NCBI GenBank assembly: GCA_030648205.1
Contig: JAUSIH010000116.1
Coordinates: forward strand, 1 to 33,206
Direction: 5' to 3'
Source of the DNA: Dehalococcoidia bacterium
GTDB taxonomy: Bacteria; Chloroflexota; Dehalococcoidia; JAUSIH01
DNA: 33,206 nucleotides
The number at the start of each line of letters is the position of its first letter. The first letter of the stretch is position 1. A program made the position numbers and the translations under genes. Positions 17,420 through 24,759 of this stretch are shown here, in pieces. Below the pieces are notes generated by a model that ran no database searches, was not told where the DNA came from, and saw nothing but the letters and a program-made list of their open reading frames with translations.

Positions 17420-19243
17420 ATGTCCGTCATTGATGAGGTCCGCGGCAAGCTCGACATTGTGGACGTAGTCCAGTCCTACGTCCCCCTGACGCGGGCTGGG
17501 CGCAGCTTCAAGGCCAACTGCCCCTTCCACGCGGAGAAGACACCCTCCTTCTTCGTCTTCCCCGAACGGCAGACGTGGCACTGCTTCGGCGCGTGCGCCA
17601 CCGGCGGCGACGTCTTCAGCTTTGCCATGAAGCGCGAGAACATCGGCTTCGGCGAGGCGCTGCGCCTCCTGGCCAACCGCGCCAACATCGCGCTGCCGGA
17701 CCGCGCCGTCGAGGCTGGGCGCGAGGACCACCTGCGCCACGCCTGCGAGACCGCCGCGCGCTTCTTCAACCGCATGCTGCTCCATTCTCCGGACGCGGAG
17801 ACCGCGCGCCAGCACCTGGCGAAGCGTGGGGTGTCCGATGAGACGGTCGCCGCCTTCCAGCTCGGCTACAGCCCGGATAGCTGGAGCGCCCTGCAGGAGC
17901 ATCTCACCAAAGAGGGGTTCAGCCCCACGGACATGCTGTTCGCCGGACTGGTGGTCCAGAAGGACGACGGCGCATTGTACGACCGCTTCCGTGGGCGGCT
18001 GGTCATCCCCATCTGGGACGAGCGCGGACGGATGTCCGGCTTTGGAGCGCGGACGCTGGACGACGCGCAGGAGCCCAAGTACCTGAACTCGCCGCAGACA
18101 CCCATCTTCGACAAGAGCGCCATCCTCTACGGCATCCACAAGGCGCGAGAGGCTATTCGCCGCGAGGGGCGGGCGGTCATCGTGGAGGGCTACATGGATG
18201 CGCTGATGGCCCATCAGCATGGCTTCGCCAACGTGGTGGCGTCCATGGGCACGGCCCTCACAGAGCGCCAGGTGGACATCCTGAAGAAGCTGGCGCACCG
18301 CTTTGTGCTGGCGCTGGACCCGGACGCGGCGGGCGACGAGGCCACGCTGCGCAGCCTGGAGTCGTCGTGGCGCATCTTCGACAGGCGGGTGCGCGCCCAG
18401 GGGACGGGCAAGGCCGGGGCCGCGTTCCAGCAGGAGCCAGACCCGGAACTGGCCATCGCCTCTCTGCCGCGCGGGCGCGACCCCGACGAGATTATTCGAG
18501 AGGACCCGAAGGCGTGGACCAGGATAGTGGAGGAGGCCACGCCTCTGATTGACTATCTGTTCCAAGTGGCGGCGCAGAAGCTGGACCTGTCGTCCCCTTC
18601 GGGCAAGCAGCGGGCGCTGGAAGACCTCTATCCCCTCATTGCGCGCATAGAGAATATCTTTCAGCGTAACGAGTACCTGGACAGGCTGGCCCGCCTGCTG
18701 CAGACGGACAAGGGCATCATGCAGGCGAGCATCAGCCAGCTCCGACGCAAACAGCCCGCTGGAAAAGGCGCGAGCGCCCTCGCGCCCGCGAAGGCGACGG
18801 TCAACCGGGACCCGCTGGAGGAGTACGTCCTCGCGCTTCTGCTCCAGCACCCCGAACTGCGCGCCCTCGCGAGCGGAGCCTTGCCGGAGCACTTCGAAAG
18901 GCCGGAGAACCGGGAGCTTTTCCAGTGTATCCAGAAAAATGGTACAATAGATATTCGTCAGTCGTTGGACGAGCACCTTCAAGGCCATTGGGACTCCCTT
19001 TTGACCACACCTCTCCCCCCTTCAGATGCGTCCGAGATGGAACGTGCGATGACTGAGACTCTCCGGCGGCTTGAGGAGCGCCGTTTGCGCCACCTCAAGG
19101 AGATGGAAGAACAGGCGCTTGCCCAGGAAGGGCTGTCCGGAGATGAGTTGACGGAGATGGATAGACAGGGGCTCCAGCGCAATGAAGAGTTGCGGGTCGT
19201 GTTCACGGAAAGGGAGCAAAGCGCATGGCCAAAGAGACCGTGA
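17420..19243 (+). CDS. dnaG: DNA primase DnaG
   Basis: DnaG makes RNA primers at the replication fork together with the DnaB helicase. The 607-residue protein has the CHC2 zinc-binding domain (Cys34, His37, Cys55, Cys59; the second pair is CxxxC rather than the common CxxC), the catalytic core with a Toprim domain (VIVEGYMDAL near residue 255 and DPDAAGDEA near 300) and a C-terminal helical helicase-binding region to about 605. The start follows a weak ribosome site; a six-codon ORF, MRALLA, with a better GGGGGAG site lies directly upstream (17393-17413) and might couple translation. The 3' end overlaps the next gene by 19 nt. In many bacteria rpoD follows dnaG; here it does not. Confidence 0.96.
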   Translation: MSVIDEVRGKLDIVDVVQSYVPLTRAGRSFKANCPFHAEKTPSFFVFPERQTWHCFGACATGGDVFSFAMKRENIGFGEALRLLANRANIALPDRAVEAGREDHLRHACETAARFFNRMLLHSPDAETARQHLAKRGVSDETVAAFQLGYSPDSWSALQEHLTKEGFSPTDMLFAGLVVQKDDGALYDRFRGRLVIPIWDERGRMSGFGARTLDDAQEPKYLNSPQTPIFDKSAILYGIHKAREAIRREGRAVIVEGYMDALMAHQHGFANVVASMGTALTERQVDILKKLAHRFVLALDPDAAGDEATLRSLESSWRIFDRRVRAQGTGKAGAAFQQEPDPELAIASLPRGRDPDEIIREDPKAWTRIVEEATPLIDYLFQVAAQKLDLSSPSGKQRALEDLYPLIARIENIFQRNEYLDRLARLLQTDKGIMQASISQLRRKQPAGKGASALAPAKATVNRDPLEEYVLALLLQHPELRALASGALPEHFERPENRELFQCIQKNGTIDIRQSLDEHLQGHWDSLLTTPLPPSDASEMERAMTETLRRLEERRLRHLKEMEEQALAQEGLSGDELTEMDRQGLQRNEELRVVFTEREQSAWPKRP

Positions 19244-19848
19244 AGAAGCCAGACACCACCACTGAGAAACGGCCCGCCGCGGGCAAGAGCGCCCCCGTGG
19301 CTGCAAAGCCCGCCGCGGGCAAAAGCGCCGCCGTGGTCACAAAGCCTGTCGCGACCAAAAGCGACCCCGTGGCTGCAAAGCTCGCCGCGGGCAAGAGCGC
19401 CGCAGTGGCTACAAAGCCTGCCGCCAAGCAGAAGGCATCGCCCGCCACCGCAGTGCCGCCGCAGCGCGCGCGCACGGCGGTGCACGGCACGTCTGCTCCT
19501 CCGCCACCGGCTAAGCCAGCCCCCAAGAGCCAGCGTCACGGCCCCATGAAGAAGCCTGATGTGATGGACATTCTGACTCTGGGGGAGCGCGAAGAGAAAG
19601 ATGTCGAGTTGCCCGTGGGAGAGCTGGCCGCGCGGCTAGCCTCCGTGGACCAGTCCACGATGGACGAATCCGTCCATGCCCCCACGCTGTTAGGGAAACG
19701 GGGCGAGACCTGGCCGGAGAACGGCGCGGAAAACGCGGAGGAGGAGGACGAGGCCAAGCCGGAGGTTGAAGCGGAGATGGAGGCGGAGGCGCTGCGCAAG
19801 CTCCGTCACCCCAGCCGCTCCAAGAAGCTCAAGGACTTCCTGGTGTAA
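19225..19848 (+). CDS. Lys/Ala/Pro-rich repeat protein, histone-tail-like, unknown function
   Basis: A 207-residue hydrophilic protein overlapping the dnaG end by 19 nt behind a GGGAG site. After 16 residues come four tandem 12-residue repeats (residues 17-64) of the form PAAGKSAxVAxK, a Lys/Ala/Pro pattern like eukaryotic H1 tails and the basic tails of some bacterial nucleoid proteins. A Pro-rich basic linker follows to about 110. The C-terminal half changes character: a mixed segment MDILTLGEREEKDVELPVGE, then a very acidic stretch of Glu and Asp, and a basic end RHPSRSKKLKDFLV. The place after dnaG is normally held by rpoD, and long Lys/Ala-rich N-termini occur in some RpoD proteins, so this could be a detached or truncated sigma N-terminus. 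No sigma core follows. A DNA- or RNA-binding role is inference. Confidence 0.7.
   Translation: MAKETVKKPDTTTEKRPAAGKSAPVAAKPAAGKSAAVVTKPVATKSDPVAAKLAAGKSAAVATKPAAKQKASPATAVPPQRARTAVHGTSAPPPPAKPAPKSQRHGPMKKPDVMDILTLGEREEKDVELPVGELAARLASVDQSTMDESVHAPTLLGKRGETWPENGAENAEEEDEAKPEVEAEMEAEALRKLRHPSRSKKLKDFLV
19273..19416 (+). repeat. Four tandem 36-bp coding repeats
   Basis: Four in-frame units of 36 bp encode PAAGKSAPVAAK, PAAGKSAAVVTK, PVATKSDPVAAK and LAAGKSAAVATK. Units are close but not identical, so the array is not a recent slippage product. Confidence 0.8.
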
Positions 19849-20005
19849 GCCGCTCCCCGTCGGCGGGCGGCCGTTGTGGGCGGTAGTACGCACCCACCCG
19901 CGGACGCGTCATGTACCACACCACCAGCGCCGCCCACACCACGCTGACCATCGCCAGCAGGCTGAACGGCTGGAGCAGCAGTTCTCTTGCGTTCTGGTTG
20001 AACAG
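19829..20005 (-). pseudogene. Orphan C-terminal membrane-protein fragment
   Basis: The minus-strand frame from 20005 to the TGA at 19831-19829 encodes 58 residues with a convincing transmembrane helix (LLLQPFSLLAMVSVVWAALV) and a basic, Pro-rich tail (RPRVGAYYRPQRPPADGE). GC-rich third positions look like real coding. The frame opens directly after a TGA stop (20008-20006) and has no ATG/GTG/TTG at its start, so it looks like the end of a larger gene whose front was lost. A small intact protein starting at CTG is less likely. It converges with and overlaps the end of the Lys/Ala-rich gene by 20 bp. Confidence 0.35.
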
Positions 20006-20090
20006 TCATCGGCGTGTGGTGCACGATCACCCGAGTGCAAGAGAATCGGGTGCGGAGAAGGGCTAATGGAGAGGAGACGTACCCCCGGAA

Positions 20091-20118
20091 GTGTCAATGG
20101 CGGTTGAAAATGTCCCAC
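20091..20118. mobile_element. Probable IS21-type element end (remnant)
   Basis: The stretch begins TGTCAATGGCGGTTGAAAAT and continues with GTCCCACC. From memory this TGTCAA...GTCCCACC layout is typical of the terminal inverted repeats of IS21-family elements. The interior would lie to the right. No matching second end and no istA or istB gene is visible in the next kilobase, so this would be a solo end or decayed copy. The family call rests on pattern memory only. Confidence 0.35.
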
Positions 20119-20149
20119 CGTGGAGGTGGCCGCCATTCCCGCCTTGCTG

Positions 20150-20287
20150 TCAGCTGGTTCCACCAGCCTTCTTCTCGGCCTCCGCAGGCGCCTTTTCTCC
20201 GGCAGCCTTGGTCACCTGCTCAGGCCGTTTGGCTTCACCCTTTGCCTTGTGTCGGCAAAAGAACGACTTAATCCTACTTAGACACAT
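20150..20287 (-). CDS. Possible 45-residue basic small protein beside the IS-like end
   Basis: A minus-strand ORF starts with ATG at 20287 behind GGGGTGAG and ends with TGA at 20152-20150. The product begins MCLSRIKSFFCRHKAKGEAK and continues with a Lys/Glu/Ala-rich helix-like tail ending EAEKKAGGTS. Codon use is consistent with the window (mostly G/C third positions in the tail). It reads toward the IS-like end 30 nt downstream, so it may be a passenger of that element or the tail of a lost gene. I recognise no family. Confidence 0.35.
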   Translation of the reverse strand: MCLSRIKSFFCRHKAKGEAKRPEQVTKAAGEKAPAEAEKKAGGTS

Positions 20288-20425
20288 CGCTCACCCCATA
20301 ACCATATTTCGTATCTGCCTAAGGGCCGCCCGACTGTTTCCCGGGCCTACTCAGCTTCCCGGGTTGCGGCGGTCGCGGGACTCAACCCAATTCTAGCACA
20401 CCACGTTGCTTTATCGGATGTCAGG

Positions 20426-20577
20426 ATGTACGTTCTGGAGCGCTACAAGCGAGAGCGGCTCGTCGAGTGCCACCACTGCTCCATGCCCAAGCAAGCACGG
20501 AGGAAGCTCTTTGCTTGCCCTAGGGTCGCAGCGAGAATACAATCAAGCCAGCGTCCAAGAAGTCGAGGGCGGTATAG
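20426..20577 (+). pseudogene. Likely frameshifted zinc-ribbon gene remnant
   Basis: From ATG 20426 the frame reads MYVLERYKRERLVECHHCSM and continues PKQARRKLFACPR, a start typical of a small zinc-ribbon protein (CHHC then AC). At about 20520 coding quality shifts to the +1-related frame, which reads GRSENTIKPASKKSRAV and stops at TAG 20575-20577. Joining the two with four inserted bases would restore an ACPRCGRSE-type second Cys pair, so I suspect a small deletion. The unshifted frame runs to TGA 20581 and overlaps the next TTG as TTGA. Confidence 0.35.
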
Positions 20578-20727
20578 TTGAAGATTATTGTCTGGTTGCG
20601 TATTGGCACGGGGCTTGTCGCCGTAGCCGGGGCCATCGCGCTTCTCACAGGCAGGCATGGTGCTGCTGCAGGTCTAGGTGCTGCCAGTGGCTTTGCGGTC
20701 TGGCTCAGTATTATGCTGGCGGCCTAA
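20578..20727 (+). CDS. Possible small two-helix membrane protein
   Basis: A 49-residue frame from TTG 20578 to TAA 20727 reads KIIVWLRIGTGLVAVAGAIA, a short GRHG turn, and a second hydrophobic segment ending FAVWLSIMLAA. Two short transmembrane helices are likely. The TTG follows a TAG in the same frame, so the start is fixed or coupled to the upstream ORF (TTGA overlap). Composition fits a real membrane protein, but the neighbourhood is decayed and no family is recognised. Confidence 0.4.
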   Translation: MKIIVWLRIGTGLVAVAGAIALLTGRHGAAAGLGAASGFAVWLSIMLAA

Positions 20728-21080
20728 CCGCGTGGTCATCTGCCGGTGCGGGACGCCATGACTTCGTAGCGCCGTTGCCCAACGGTCCGTCAGCCGCAAA
20801 CTACATCCCCAATCATTGCCCGTAGATACCCTCAGGTTCGACATAAGCCCTTGCAACGGGCGTTGCAAGGCGCGTTAGTCTCAGGGATGGCCGCGCGGCG
20901 TATATTCTTAGGCGTGAAAAGGTTGGCCTAGTGCGACCTGCTTCTGAGCGAGGTTACATCAGCGCCGTGCTTGCTCCAGAAAGGGGGCACCGCTGTCAGC
21001 TTCGCAAGTCTCGCTGGCGTTTGAGGGGCGCAAAAGGGCCTTCTTTTCGTTTGGAGAGCGTGATTTGACAGGGTGACTGG
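20728..21080. other. Gene-free stretch with one perfect inverted repeat
   Basis: No convincing coding frame is seen on either strand. The only clear structure is the 9-bp inverted repeat at 20849-20870. Open frames that cross into the sortase region are antisense shadows. Confidence 0.5.
20849..20870. repeat. Perfect 9-bp inverted repeat, GGGC loop
   Basis: CCTTGCAAC and GTTGCAAGG flank a 4-base loop. No T-run follows on either strand, so it is not an ordinary terminator; it may be a remnant of a mobile element or a protein site. Confidence 0.5.
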
Positions 21081-21971
21081 CTATAGTGGCGCCATCGCCA
21101 CGAGCCGGCCGGTAATGATGAGCCTGTCCCAATAGGCGTAGTCGGGATAACAGGTGATGAGAGTGACGACAGGCTCCTCTGTCCGAGCAAACACATCCAG
21201 TTGTTCCGGTTTGACCAGCTCCCATCTCACCACACGGTACAAGAATCTGGTGTCGTCGGTGAAGACGATGATGTCCACTATCTGCCCCGAGTCCAGGAGC
21301 TTGGGGATTTCCGGCAAGCGCTTGAAGACCTCGCCTTCCCGGAGCAGCGGGCTGCTGATGTGGCCCGACAGCACCATATTGTTCCGCTCTCCAGGGTTGG
21401 CCGTTCCGTTGTGATGGCCCACCGCCCATTTGGGCGTCTCCCACTCCAGGATGCCGTTATTCCATACGGTGTTGAGTTCCACGACCTTGGAGTCCACTCC
21501 GATAGACGGGATCTGGATGCGCCGGGCCGGTGGAGTCTCGCCAACGGTTCGCGGCAGGTCGTCCAGCTTCACCGGGCGCAGTCCGCCGGCCTGCCGCGCC
21601 GGGGCGTTGGCTCGCGCAGCCTCTGCGGAGGGCACAAGGCTTGCGGTGGCGGCAGCGACACCGGCAGGGTAGAGGTCAACGGCGGGGCCGTCGAGTGCGC
21701 TCTTACCGTCCTTTGCCAGAGCGCCCGCCTTCGGCGTTTCCGAAGCACTGTCTCCAGGAAGACGGCTGACTTCGACCGTCTGCCAGCCTTCCGGGAGGCC
21801 GCGCTCCACGGCATCCGGCGCCGACGTGGCGCTCAGCCCCGTGAGTTGCGTGTAGGCGTAGGCGGCGAGTCCATAGTAGCCGCCCACAACGAGCATGAGC
21901 AGCCCGCCAGTGATTACCAGGCCCATGCCGACGCGGGCCGGCAGCGCCCTCTTTTTGCTCACGTTCGCCAT
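21081..21971 (-). CDS. Sortase family transpeptidase
   Basis: Sortases cut surface proteins at a sorting motif and link them to the cell envelope. The 296-residue protein has a basic start and one transmembrane helix (about 14-36), a long Ala-rich, Pro-containing linker (about 45-145) and a C-terminal sortase barrel (about 150-296). The catalytic residues are His204 in VLSGHISS, Cys274 in VTLITCYPD and probably Arg283 in WDRLIITGR. The ATG is at 21971. No protein with an LPxTG-like sorting signal is seen in the window, so the substrate is unknown. The gene lies 100 nt downstream of the sensor kinase with its own operator, which suggests control by the adjacent two-component system. Confidence 0.9.
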   Translation of the reverse strand: MANVSKKRALPARVGMGLVITGGLLMLVVGGYYGLAAYAYTQLTGLSATSAPDAVERGLPEGWQTVEVSRLPGDSASETPKAGALAKDGKSALDGPAVDLYPAGVAAATASLVPSAEAARANAPARQAGGLRPVKLDDLPRTVGETPPARRIQIPSIGVDSKVVELNTVWNNGILEWETPKWAVGHHNGTANPGERNNMVLSGHISSPLLREGEVFKRLPEIPKLLDSGQIVDIIVFTDDTRFLYRVVRWELVKPEQLDVFARTEEPVVTLITCYPDYAYWDRLIITGRLVAMAPL

Positions 21972-22006
21972 AGCAAGGCGAGCTTAGCAGACCTGCCGGG
22001 GCACAA

Positions 22007-22046
22007 GGTTACGCGCGATTTAGCGCAGGGTTAACAAAAGGTAAAC
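22007..22046 (-). promoter_or_regulatory. 40-bp tripartite operator upstream of sortase
   Basis: Read on the minus strand: GTTTACC (22046-22040), TTTT, GTTAACC (22035-22029), six bases, TAAA, six bases, GTAACC (22012-22007). The first two half-sites are 11 bp apart, as expected for an OmpR/PhoB-type dimer bound to one face of DNA. The site lies 36 bp upstream of the sortase ATG and matches a second site before the copper operon in spacing and orientation. Confidence 0.65.
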
Positions 22047-22071
22047 AAAGATGGGGTGAGGCTGCGGAATG

Positions 22072-23487
22072 CTACACCGGGGGCAAACGGATGGTGAACA
22101 CGCTGCCTCGCCCGATGTGACTCTCCGCTGCGATGATCCCTCCGTGGGTCTCCACGATAGCCCGTGCGATAGCCAGTCCCAGTCCCATGCCCCCTCTGCT
22201 CGCCGTGGAGGAATGGCGGCCTCGGTATGAGCGGTCGAAGACGTGCGGCAGCTCCTCCGGTGGAATGCCCACTCCGGCGTCCGTGACTCTGAGCCACGTG
22301 GCTTCCGGCCCCGTGCCCGCCGCGATGTGGACGCTCCCTCCCGAGGGGGTGTACTTGAGGGCGTTGTCCACGAGGTTGGAGACGGCCTGGGCCAGACGGT
22401 CCGGGTCTCCCCGCACCATCAACGGGTTGGCCTCGCAGATCACGTCCAGGTGGATGCCTCGGCGCTGGGACTCGGGCAGGAACCGCTGGTGCACCTGGCG
22501 GGCGACCATCGCCACATCCGTCTCCACGGGCCTGAAGTCCATGGTCCCCGTCTCGAAGCGGACAAGCTGCGTCAGGTCTTCCACCAGCCGATTGAGGCGG
22601 TCCGCCTCCCGTATAATACCTTGAACCAGCTTGGGACGGACGTCCGGGTCTTCGCTTCCACCCGCAGCCAGGGCCTCTGCCGCAGCCTTGATGCCCCCCG
22701 CGGGCGCCCGCAGCTCGTGGGTCACGTCAGCAAGAAAATGACGCCGCGCCTGCTCGGCCTCCTCCAGGCGGGCGCTCATGTGGTTGAAGTCGTCAGCAAG
22801 CTGCCCCACCTCATCTGACGATTGTACCGTCGCGCGCACCCCAAAGTGCCCCTGGGCGACCTGCCGGGCGGCCTGCCCGACTGTCCGTAGCGGCCGGACC
22901 AGAGTGTAGGCTATCCACAGGCTTAGCCCTATCAGAAGGACTCCCGCAAGGGCCGTCCCCGCGCCGATGGTGAGGCGTAGCTGCCGTTTTACGTCGTCCA
23001 CATGTCCCAGATCGTAGGAGAGGCGCAGGACGCCTATCACGCGCCCCCCGTCCTTGACAGACACGGCGGCGTAGAGTGCTTCGCCGCTCGCCTGCGTGGC
23101 GTGCGCGGCGCCGCTGGTGGCCTGACCGGCCAGCGCGTCCCGGACGCCGAGCTCCTCCATACGCTTGCCCACAAGCTGCGTGTCTCGCGCCCAGGAGGAG
23201 CCGAGCAGCACACCATCGGCGTCAATGACCAGAATACGCGTCACATCGCTGTTGGGGGTCCGCTGGCTATTAATGTGCGTCTGGATCTCCTGTGGTCTCT
23301 TTTGCGCGAGGATATCGGGAACGAAATCCTGTCCTATCCAGATAGCCTGCGATACCAGGTCAATTCGCATGCGTTCGAGATGAAAGCTCTCCAGGACTGA
23401 TGTCAGGTACAGCCCCAGCAAGAAGAGGAAGACCACCGTGGGCAGTCCAAAGGCCAGGGCCAGCTTCCAGCGGATGCTTCTAAGCAT
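22072..23487 (-). CDS. Sensor histidine kinase (HAMP/HisKA/HATPase)
   Basis: A membrane-bound kinase that senses an extracytoplasmic signal and phosphorylates the adjacent response regulator. Order of parts: first transmembrane helix (about 10-30), extracytoplasmic sensor region (about 31-172, CACHE-like in layout with VTRILVIDADGVLLGSS), second helix (about 173-196), HAMP (about 196-248), HisKA with phospho-acceptor His257 in DVTHELRAP, and HATPase with NLVDNALKYTPSGG, DAGVGIPPEELPHVF and GMGLGLAIA. I prefer ATG 23487, which overlaps the regulator stop as ATGCTTAG; an upstream TTG at 23505 lacks a good site. Total 471 residues. No obvious metal-binding cluster is seen in the sensor region, so the signal is open despite the copper context. 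Confidence 0.92.
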   Translation of the reverse strand: MLRSIRWKLALAFGLPTVVFLFLLGLYLTSVLESFHLERMRIDLVSQAIWIGQDFVPDILAQKRPQEIQTHINSQRTPNSDVTRILVIDADGVLLGSSWARDTQLVGKRMEELGVRDALAGQATSGAAHATQASGEALYAAVSVKDGGRVIGVLRLSYDLGHVDDVKRQLRLTIGAGTALAGVLLIGLSLWIAYTLVRPLRTVGQAARQVAQGHFGVRATVQSSDEVGQLADDFNHMSARLEEAEQARRHFLADVTHELRAPAGGIKAAAEALAAGGSEDPDVRPKLVQGIIREADRLNRLVEDLTQLVRFETGTMDFRPVETDVAMVARQVHQRFLPESQRRGIHLDVICEANPLMVRGDPDRLAQAVSNLVDNALKYTPSGGSVHIAAGTGPEATWLRVTDAGVGIPPEELPHVFDRSYRGRHSSTASRGGMGLGLAIARAIVETHGGIIAAESHIGRGSVFTIRLPPV

Positions 23488-24184
23488 GCGAGGGTTCTGC
23501 CGCAACGAACATGTATCCGACCCCGCGGACAGTGACGATGCGCTGAGGGCGCTCCGGGTGGGTCTCGACTTTTTCGCGGAGGCGTCGGATATGCACGTCC
23601 AGCGTCTTGGTATCGCCGAAGAAGTCCTGGCCCCAGACGGCGTCCAACAGAAACTCGCGCTTCAGCGCCCGGCCGGGGTGCGCGGCCAGGATGCGTAGCA
23701 GGTCGAACTCTTTGGGGGCCATCTCCACGTCACGTCCGCGAACAAGCGCCCGCCGCGCGTCCACGTTCAGGGTGATGTCCCCCGCCTCGATGCGGGAGGG
23801 CGTGTCGGCAGGAGCGCGCCCGCGAGACCTGCGCAGGACGGTGTCTATCCGGGCGATGAGCTCCGCCATGCTGAAGGGCTTGACCATGTAGTCGTCGGCG
23901 CCCAGACGCAGGCCGCTGACCCGATCAATCTCGTCGCCGCGCGCCGTCAGGAAGATGACGGGCAGGGCTGTGCCCTGCTGGAGGATGCGGCACACCTCCC
24001 TGCCGTCCATGTCAGGCAGCCCGATATCCAGGAGGACGAGATCAGGAAGAGCCAGACGCGCCTTCTCCAGCCCCTCGGCGCCTGTTTGCGCCGCCATGAC
24101 GTGATAGCCCTCGCGCTCAAGCTGATAACGCAGCGACGCGCGGAGAAGCTCATCGTCGTCCACCAACAGGATTTTTGCTCTCAT
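23480..24184 (-). CDS. OmpR/PhoB-family response regulator
   Basis: A 234-residue two-domain regulator. The receiver domain has the acidic pair at residues 9-11 (VDDDE), phospho-acceptor Asp53 in LLDIGLPDMDG, Thr80 (FLTARGD) and Lys102 in DDYMVKPF. The C-terminal winged-helix DNA-binding domain (about 135-230) shows LTPKEF-type residues (MAPKEFDLLRILAAHPG) and the end VRGVGYMF. It is the first gene of a minus-strand unit with the kinase (8-nt overlap) and the sortase. The intergenic region upstream, shared with the divergent copper operon, carries 11-bp-spaced GTTTACC repeats, the type of site this family binds, so the regulator probably controls both sides. Confidence 0.94.
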   Translation of the reverse strand: MRAKILLVDDDELLRASLRYQLEREGYHVMAAQTGAEGLEKARLALPDLVLLDIGLPDMDGREVCRILQQGTALPVIFLTARGDEIDRVSGLRLGADDYMVKPFSMAELIARIDTVLRRSRGRAPADTPSRIEAGDITLNVDARRALVRGRDVEMAPKEFDLLRILAAHPGRALKREFLLDAVWGQDFFGDTKTLDVHIRRLREKVETHPERPQRIVTVRGVGYMFVAAEPSHA

Positions 24185-24243
24185 ACGTCGCCTTCAGTAT
24201 AGCAAACGAGGGCGCGTCCACTGCTGAGCGCGCAACGCGCCAC

Positions 24244-24283
24244 GTTTACCAAATGTTTACCGGCGGATAAACCCCCAGTAACC
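24244..24283 (+). promoter_or_regulatory. 40-bp tripartite operator upstream of copper operon
   Basis: Read on the plus strand: GTTTACC (24244-24250), AAAT, GTTTACC (24255-24261), six bases, TAAA, six bases, GTAACC (24278-24283). Length, spacing and the central TAAA are the same as in the site upstream of the sortase. It lies between the divergent response regulator (60 bp away) and cupredoxin (55 bp away) genes, so it could serve both. Confidence 0.65.
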
Positions 24284-24338
24284 CGCCCGGATAGGCTGAA
24301 GGGTAACGTGAGATTAGAGAAGGCTAGCGAGGCGGTAC

Positions 24339-24710
24339 GTGGAGCTGTTGCTGGTCCTGGCGGGAGTGGCGCTCGGGTTGACCGTGGCGGTCGTCGTGTG
24401 GGCGGCGTGCAGGTCTTCTCGGCAGTCCAGGCCGGGCACGGACGGGGCACAGGAGGTCCAGATTCTGGTGCGACGGGGCTACGTGCCCAATCGGGTGCGG
24501 GTGCGGCGTGAGAGGCCGGTCCGCATCACCTTTGACCGCCAGGAGAACGGCGAGTGCACGGAGTGGGTGGTCTTTCCAGGGCTGGGCGTCGCCTCCATGC
24601 TCCCGGCTTTCCGCAGAACGGTCCTGGAGTTTACGCCGCATACGCCGGGAGAGTTCGAGTTCCGGTGCAAGCTGGGGGCCTGCCGTGGTCACCTTATCGT
24701 GACAGCGTAG
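24339..24710 (+). CDS. Membrane-anchored cupredoxin with altered ligand loop
   Basis: A 123-residue protein with one N-terminal transmembrane helix (about 2-22) and a cupredoxin domain (about 38-123) of the kind often found beside or fused to copper ATPases. The family's typical pattern has a Cys before VVFP and a CGMxM loop near the end. Here Cys73 lies in [10 protein letters not shown] and the loop is [11 protein letters not shown], so Cys110 is kept while the two Met positions read Leu and Cys (Cys115). Copper binding may thus be thiol-rich. The GTG start at 24339 follows GAGGCGG. It is the first gene of the plus-strand island and is 49 nt before copA. Confidence 0.75.
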   Translation: MELLLVLAGVALGLTVAVVVWAACRSSRQSRPGTDGAQEVQILVRRGYVPNRVRVRRERPVRITFDRQENGECTEWVVFPGLGVASMLPAFRRTVLEFTPHTPGEFEFRCKLGACRGHLIVTA

Positions 24711-24759
24711 GGGGACACATCCCCTATTGGTGAGTCACATCTGGTTGCTGGAGGTCGCT

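Noticed and set aside
17348-18988. 546-codon open frame antisense to dnaG
   Set aside because: Shadow of dnaG with no recognisable motif.
20835-20841. GGTTCGA resembling a tRNA T-loop
   Set aside because: No acceptor, D or anticodon stems can be built around it.
21063-21070. TTGACA-like sequence as the second end of the IS21-like element
   Set aside because: Only a few bases match; the GTCCCACC part is missing, so no paired end is supported.
20959-21444. 161-codon minus-strand frame overlapping the sortase 3' end
   Set aside because: Same-strand, different-frame shadow of the sortase with Gly/Gln/His-rich noise.
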